Shown here: in pieces, positions 60,911 through 64,000 of the stretch
Position numbering within the stretch: the stretch's first letter is position 1
How the letters are laid out: each line of letters opens with the position of its first letter
Source: Corydoras sp. C115
Lineage: Eukaryota; Chordata; Actinopteri; Siluriformes; Callichthyidae
DNA: 64,000 bases
NCBI GenBank assembly: GCA_019802505.1
Contig: JAFMOC010000072.1
Coordinates: 2,391,001-2,455,000, forward strand
Reading direction: 5' to 3'
The notes under the pieces: model-generated
What the model saw: only the letters and a program-made list of their open reading frames with translations
The model's database searches: none
What the model was told of the DNA's origin: nothing
Position numbers and translations under genes: made by a program

Positions 60911-61254
60911 TCATTCATTCATTATCTCCCGCTTTATCCTCTATTAGGGTCGCGGTGGGGTTCCCCATGCCCATCCAGGGGAGAACATCTCGGGCGCTGG
61001 GCAGATAGACCCAGGACAGGGCGCCAATCCATCGCTGGGCACACACTCACTCACACAGACACACTCTACATGGGGCAATTTAGAGAACTCAATTAACTTG
61101 ATCCATGTTTTTGGACTGTGGGAGGAAACCGGAGAACCCAAAGGAAACCCACACGGACACGGGGAGAACATGGAAACTCCACCCAGATGGGGATTCGAAC
61201 CGGGAATCCCTAGCGCTGAGAGGCGAACGTGCTAACCACTAAACCACCGTGCGC
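60911..61254 (-). mobile_element. SINE copy, full length
   Basis: AACTAAGAATTT on both sides, 12 bases without mismatch. It shares the CCCAAAGGAAACCCACACGG variant with the 60465 copy, so the two are close relatives. Confidence 0.93.
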
Positions 61255-61259
61255 CCAAC

Positions 61260-62785
61260 TAAGAATTTGATTACAAAAATAAAAGCTGAAATGAATCATT
61301 ATCTGTTTTTATTTATTAATTTATTAATTATTTTGGCCTTTACCACTGTGAAAAAATGACAGAGATTAAATCAACGTGGCGACGAAGGTGTAAACAAACC
61401 ACAGACCAACAGTATGGATGAAGACAATTCAATTCAAATGGAACAGTAAAAGGATTTAATGTTACAGATGATAATGTAATGTAACAGCTCTGCCAAAAGA
61501 GCATGACTTGCAACAAATCTTTGAGTGCGTGTTTATATAGTTTTTGTTTTGTTGCTGTGCAAACTTGAATTGAAATTAAATGTAAAGGGAGCTTTACCAT
61601 TAGCATGATTATGTTTATGTAATATTTAAAATTGATATGATTTTGAATATCTAAAATGATAGAGGCTACATCAGACAGTTATTTAATTTAATCGAGATGA
61701 CAGTAATAAAGACTGTACAGCGCAGTACACAAAGTAAGTGTCAATTGAAATTGAAACCATGCATGCCAACTGCATTAAAAAAGTTTTTGAGGTAAACCAT
61801 ATTTGTTCTCTGACTAGAAACAAATGAGAACAGTAAAACATCTAGGCTGAAGTGTAAAGAATAGCCAGCATTTTTCTGCACAGACAAAAAATGTCATGGT
61901 TTATGAAGTGCTATGTGTCAGCAACACAGGAAGTCAAAAACCAGAGCGACAAACAAGGAAGCTACACACGTTGGACAAAAATTGGTAGATACAGCAGAAA
62001 GACAAGATAAGCCCTTCATCAACTGCCAGCTGTGCTTTGCCTTAGGACATGAAGAATTAAAAAGGTTCAAGGTTATTTGGGGTAAGTTCTTAAATTTTTT
62101 CCTTGAAAAAAAAAACATTTCAGAAACGATTGTATATACTGACGGGCTGTGTAAAGGAACTGGTTACTGGAGTGAGTAAATCAATTTTGGTGATTGTAAA
62201 CAGTTGTTTAATCATGCACATGCATACAGACTGCTTGTCTTGGGTTAGATCTCACAGCAAACACTTCACAGATGTCAACTTTGCACTTTAGATAAAGGTG
62301 GTCTGACTTCCACCACGTGTAGCAATTTTATTTTTGAATATATTTTTCATTTCTAAATATTTTCAATTTTTAATATTTTAATATTATATAATAGAATGAT
62401 TTTATATAGTGTTTAAGAAATATAATGGAATATAATAAGACTAGAAATCTACAAACATTATCGTATTGTACTTCTAACAAATCTTAAAGAATAAAATTAA
62501 TTTGAAATTTTGTATTTAAAAACTTTTTTTCTCCTCTGGGTTGCTTTAGTTGCAAACTGTGAGCCCTTTATTTTCAGTATAATACTTTTTAAAGTTTGCT
62601 CACAGGTTGAATTGACTGTCATTTGTTGCTACAGTTAACAAGTAGAACTTGAAACACAACAACTTCAGTGAACACAACCTGTATGAACCAGTTATTAAAA
62701 CCAATCATTAAACAAAAATGTTTATGAACAGAATAATTATGTTGTTCTCTAGTCACAATGGCTTCAGCTAACCAGCATAAAAGTC
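61260..62785. other. Spacer or upstream part of the last gene
   Basis: Mostly AT-rich. A possible exon ends at 62081 with a strong donor (TTGG then GGTAAGTTC); its frame reads KSKTRATNKEATHVGQKLVD and HEELKRFKVIWG, but its acceptor (GCAACACAG near 61930) is weak and I cannot link it to the ORF downstream. Confidence 0.25.
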
Positions 62786-62913
62786 TTGAAAATGCATGTT
62801 ACAGAAAAAATGAGTCATATTCTTACCCTTTCAGACTCACCAGTTTGCACTGAAGCAACCATTACAAAGGGAGTATTAAGTAAGAGTGGCTCCAAGACAA
62901 AGTGTAAGGAAAC

Positions 62914-63978
62914 ATGTCAAGCAGAAACTTTAAAAAGAAGTTGGGTTCTTCACGACAATTTCGGCAGAACAGAGATACTAAGAAAAACGAAAAAGATGAT
63001 GGCTCCACACTTTCTACAAATAAAGAACCTGAAATCGTACAATGTGAATATGAAAACCAACCAGCTGATTCTTCAATACCTATTCATTTTGACCAAGCAG
63101 AACAATCTAATAACCCTCACAGTACTGCCACAGAGGTAGATTCTCACTCTCAGCTCAAAGTTGATAGTGTGCCGGTGCAACAAGCTGAAGTTACTAATAA
63201 GAGAAAAAAGATGGGATCTACTCGGAAGGGCAACAGAGGTGTTCAATTTAAGGAAAAAATGGATGATGATGATGATACTGAGACAAAAGTTATAGAAGAA
63301 GACTCTACTGAAGAAAAGAAAAAGAAAAATGATTACAGTGAAGTGGGTCCATCTGAATGCCCTCGCCAACACCAGAGTTCTGTCTTACCACAGACACATT
63401 TGGAACATTTGGATTTTTCCTCATATGGAGTAGACCAGCACTATGGAATGGCGCTCAGTCAAGAAGAGAAGTTATCTGATATCAATGTCACAGAACAAAC
63501 TGAGTATCAAATATCAACTCAGAGTTTTCTAGAATCTCCAGAACCGAGCAACTTGTTACCTGCAGACTTATTAACAAACAACACAAAGCAAGTAATAAGT
63601 ACAGATTTCACTCATGATCCTCCTAATGATGCCAGTGATGAGCAATTGTATATGAGTGTTGAACAGTCTGATTCCAGGAATAGCATGTTGAATATAACAC
63701 AAGACCAACCAAAATCTAATTTTGAGAATGAATCTACAGAATCCAGAAGACAAGGTAATGTTGATTTTGTTTCATCAACCACATTAATACAAGACCAGAA
63801 CCAGGAATGTTTATTTAATATTGGCTGTTATTCCATTGAGGATAAAACTGAAAGACCTCAAGAGGATATGGTACCTGCAGAAACACAACAGAATGTAAAT
63901 ACAGGAGCAAGCCCAAATGGCACCAACCTTGAAGAAAATAGCATGAGACTCAAGGATGGACAATTTAAAGCTAAATGA
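62914..63978 (+). CDS. Acidic, low-complexity protein with a RAB44-like N-terminus (possibly first coding exon)
   Basis: 354 codons open from ATG 62914 (A at -3; an in-frame TAA at 62905-62907 sets the limit) to TGA 63976-63978. No folded domain is seen. The chain is polar, Ser/Glu/Gln/Asn-rich, with an Asp run near residue 115 (EKMDDDDDTETK). A basic motif occurs twice: FKKKLGSSRQFRQNRD near residue 6 and KRKKMGSTRKGNRG near residue 97. Mammalian RAB44 begins with a similar RKLGSNRR stretch and its gene lies near SRSF3 on human 6p21, so a rab44-like gene is my best guess. If so, the EF-hand, coiled coil and GTPase parts lie outside the window. A good donor, AAG then GTAATG, at 63755 could end the exon earlier. 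Confidence 0.5.
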   Translation: MSSRNFKKKLGSSRQFRQNRDTKKNEKDDGSTLSTNKEPEIVQCEYENQPADSSIPIHFDQAEQSNNPHSTATEVDSHSQLKVDSVPVQQAEVTNKRKKMGSTRKGNRGVQFKEKMDDDDDTETKVIEEDSTEEKKKKNDYSEVGPSECPRQHQSSVLPQTHLEHLDFSSYGVDQHYGMALSQEEKLSDINVTEQTEYQISTQSFLESPEPSNLLPADLLTNNTKQVISTDFTHDPPNDASDEQLYMSVEQSDSRNSMLNITQDQPKSNFENESTESRRQGNVDFVSSTTLIQDQNQECLFNIGCYSIEDKTERPQEDMVPAETQQNVNTGASPNGTNLEENSMRLKDGQFKAK

Positions 63979-64000
63979 GCCTTTTACATGTGATTCTGAG

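Noticed and set aside
61913..62179. 88-codon frame as an independent gene
   Set aside because: Weak acceptor, no start context and no recognised domain; at most a possible exon ending at 62081.

Overview
This is a vertebrate nuclear window, almost certainly from a teleost fish. Short exons with GT-AG introns encode conserved vertebrate proteins. The introns and spacers are filled with fish-type repeats: about 33 copies of one tRNA-derived SINE, two families of Tc1-like transposons, hAT, pogo and Harbinger relics, L2-type LINE fragments, and very long (TA)n and (CA)n tracts. Nothing looks prokaryotic, and most long open frames are translated repeats.

Layout. 1-5460 (+): the 3' two thirds of an SLC6 transporter of the GABA/betaine/taurine group, nine exons, starting before the window. 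12825-29441 (-): the complete coding region of fkbp5 (FKBP51, ten coding exons, 458 residues by the preferred model), with a probable noncoding first exon and CpG-rich promoter at 38634-39100. The slc6 gene and fkbp5 converge. The roughly 9-kb first intron of fkbp5 carries a perfect palindromic glucocorticoid-response-element match, and the promoter carries a one-mismatch match. 39100-52900: intergenic, with Tc1, SINE and L2 insertions and no gene that I can support. 52930-57206 (+): complete srsf3 (160 residues), including its conserved premature-stop (poison) exon at 55512-55905. 57240-61260: SINE-rich spacer. 62914-63978 (+): a 354-codon low-complexity ORF whose first residues resemble the N-terminus of RAB44; the gene probably continues beyond the window.

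Context. FKBP5, SRSF3 and RAB44 all lie on human 6p21, so the order here is consistent with conserved synteny. The genes do not form a pathway. fkbp5 is an Hsp90 co-chaperone of steroid receptors and srsf3 is a splicing factor that regulates itself.

Most interesting points: (1) the FK1 domain of this fkbp5 has Val116 and Pro119, the pair of changes known to convert human FKBP51 from a receptor inhibitor into a potentiator; (2) the start-codon exon of fkbp5 has a truncated tandem duplicate 450 bases upstream, and the working exon appears to use a GC splice donor; (3) GRE matches in fkbp5; (4) the srsf3 poison exon; (5) a SINE family with clear 10-14 base target duplications and an L2-like tail; (6) two nearly identical Tc1 copies broken at different sites, one sitting inside an inverted repeat.
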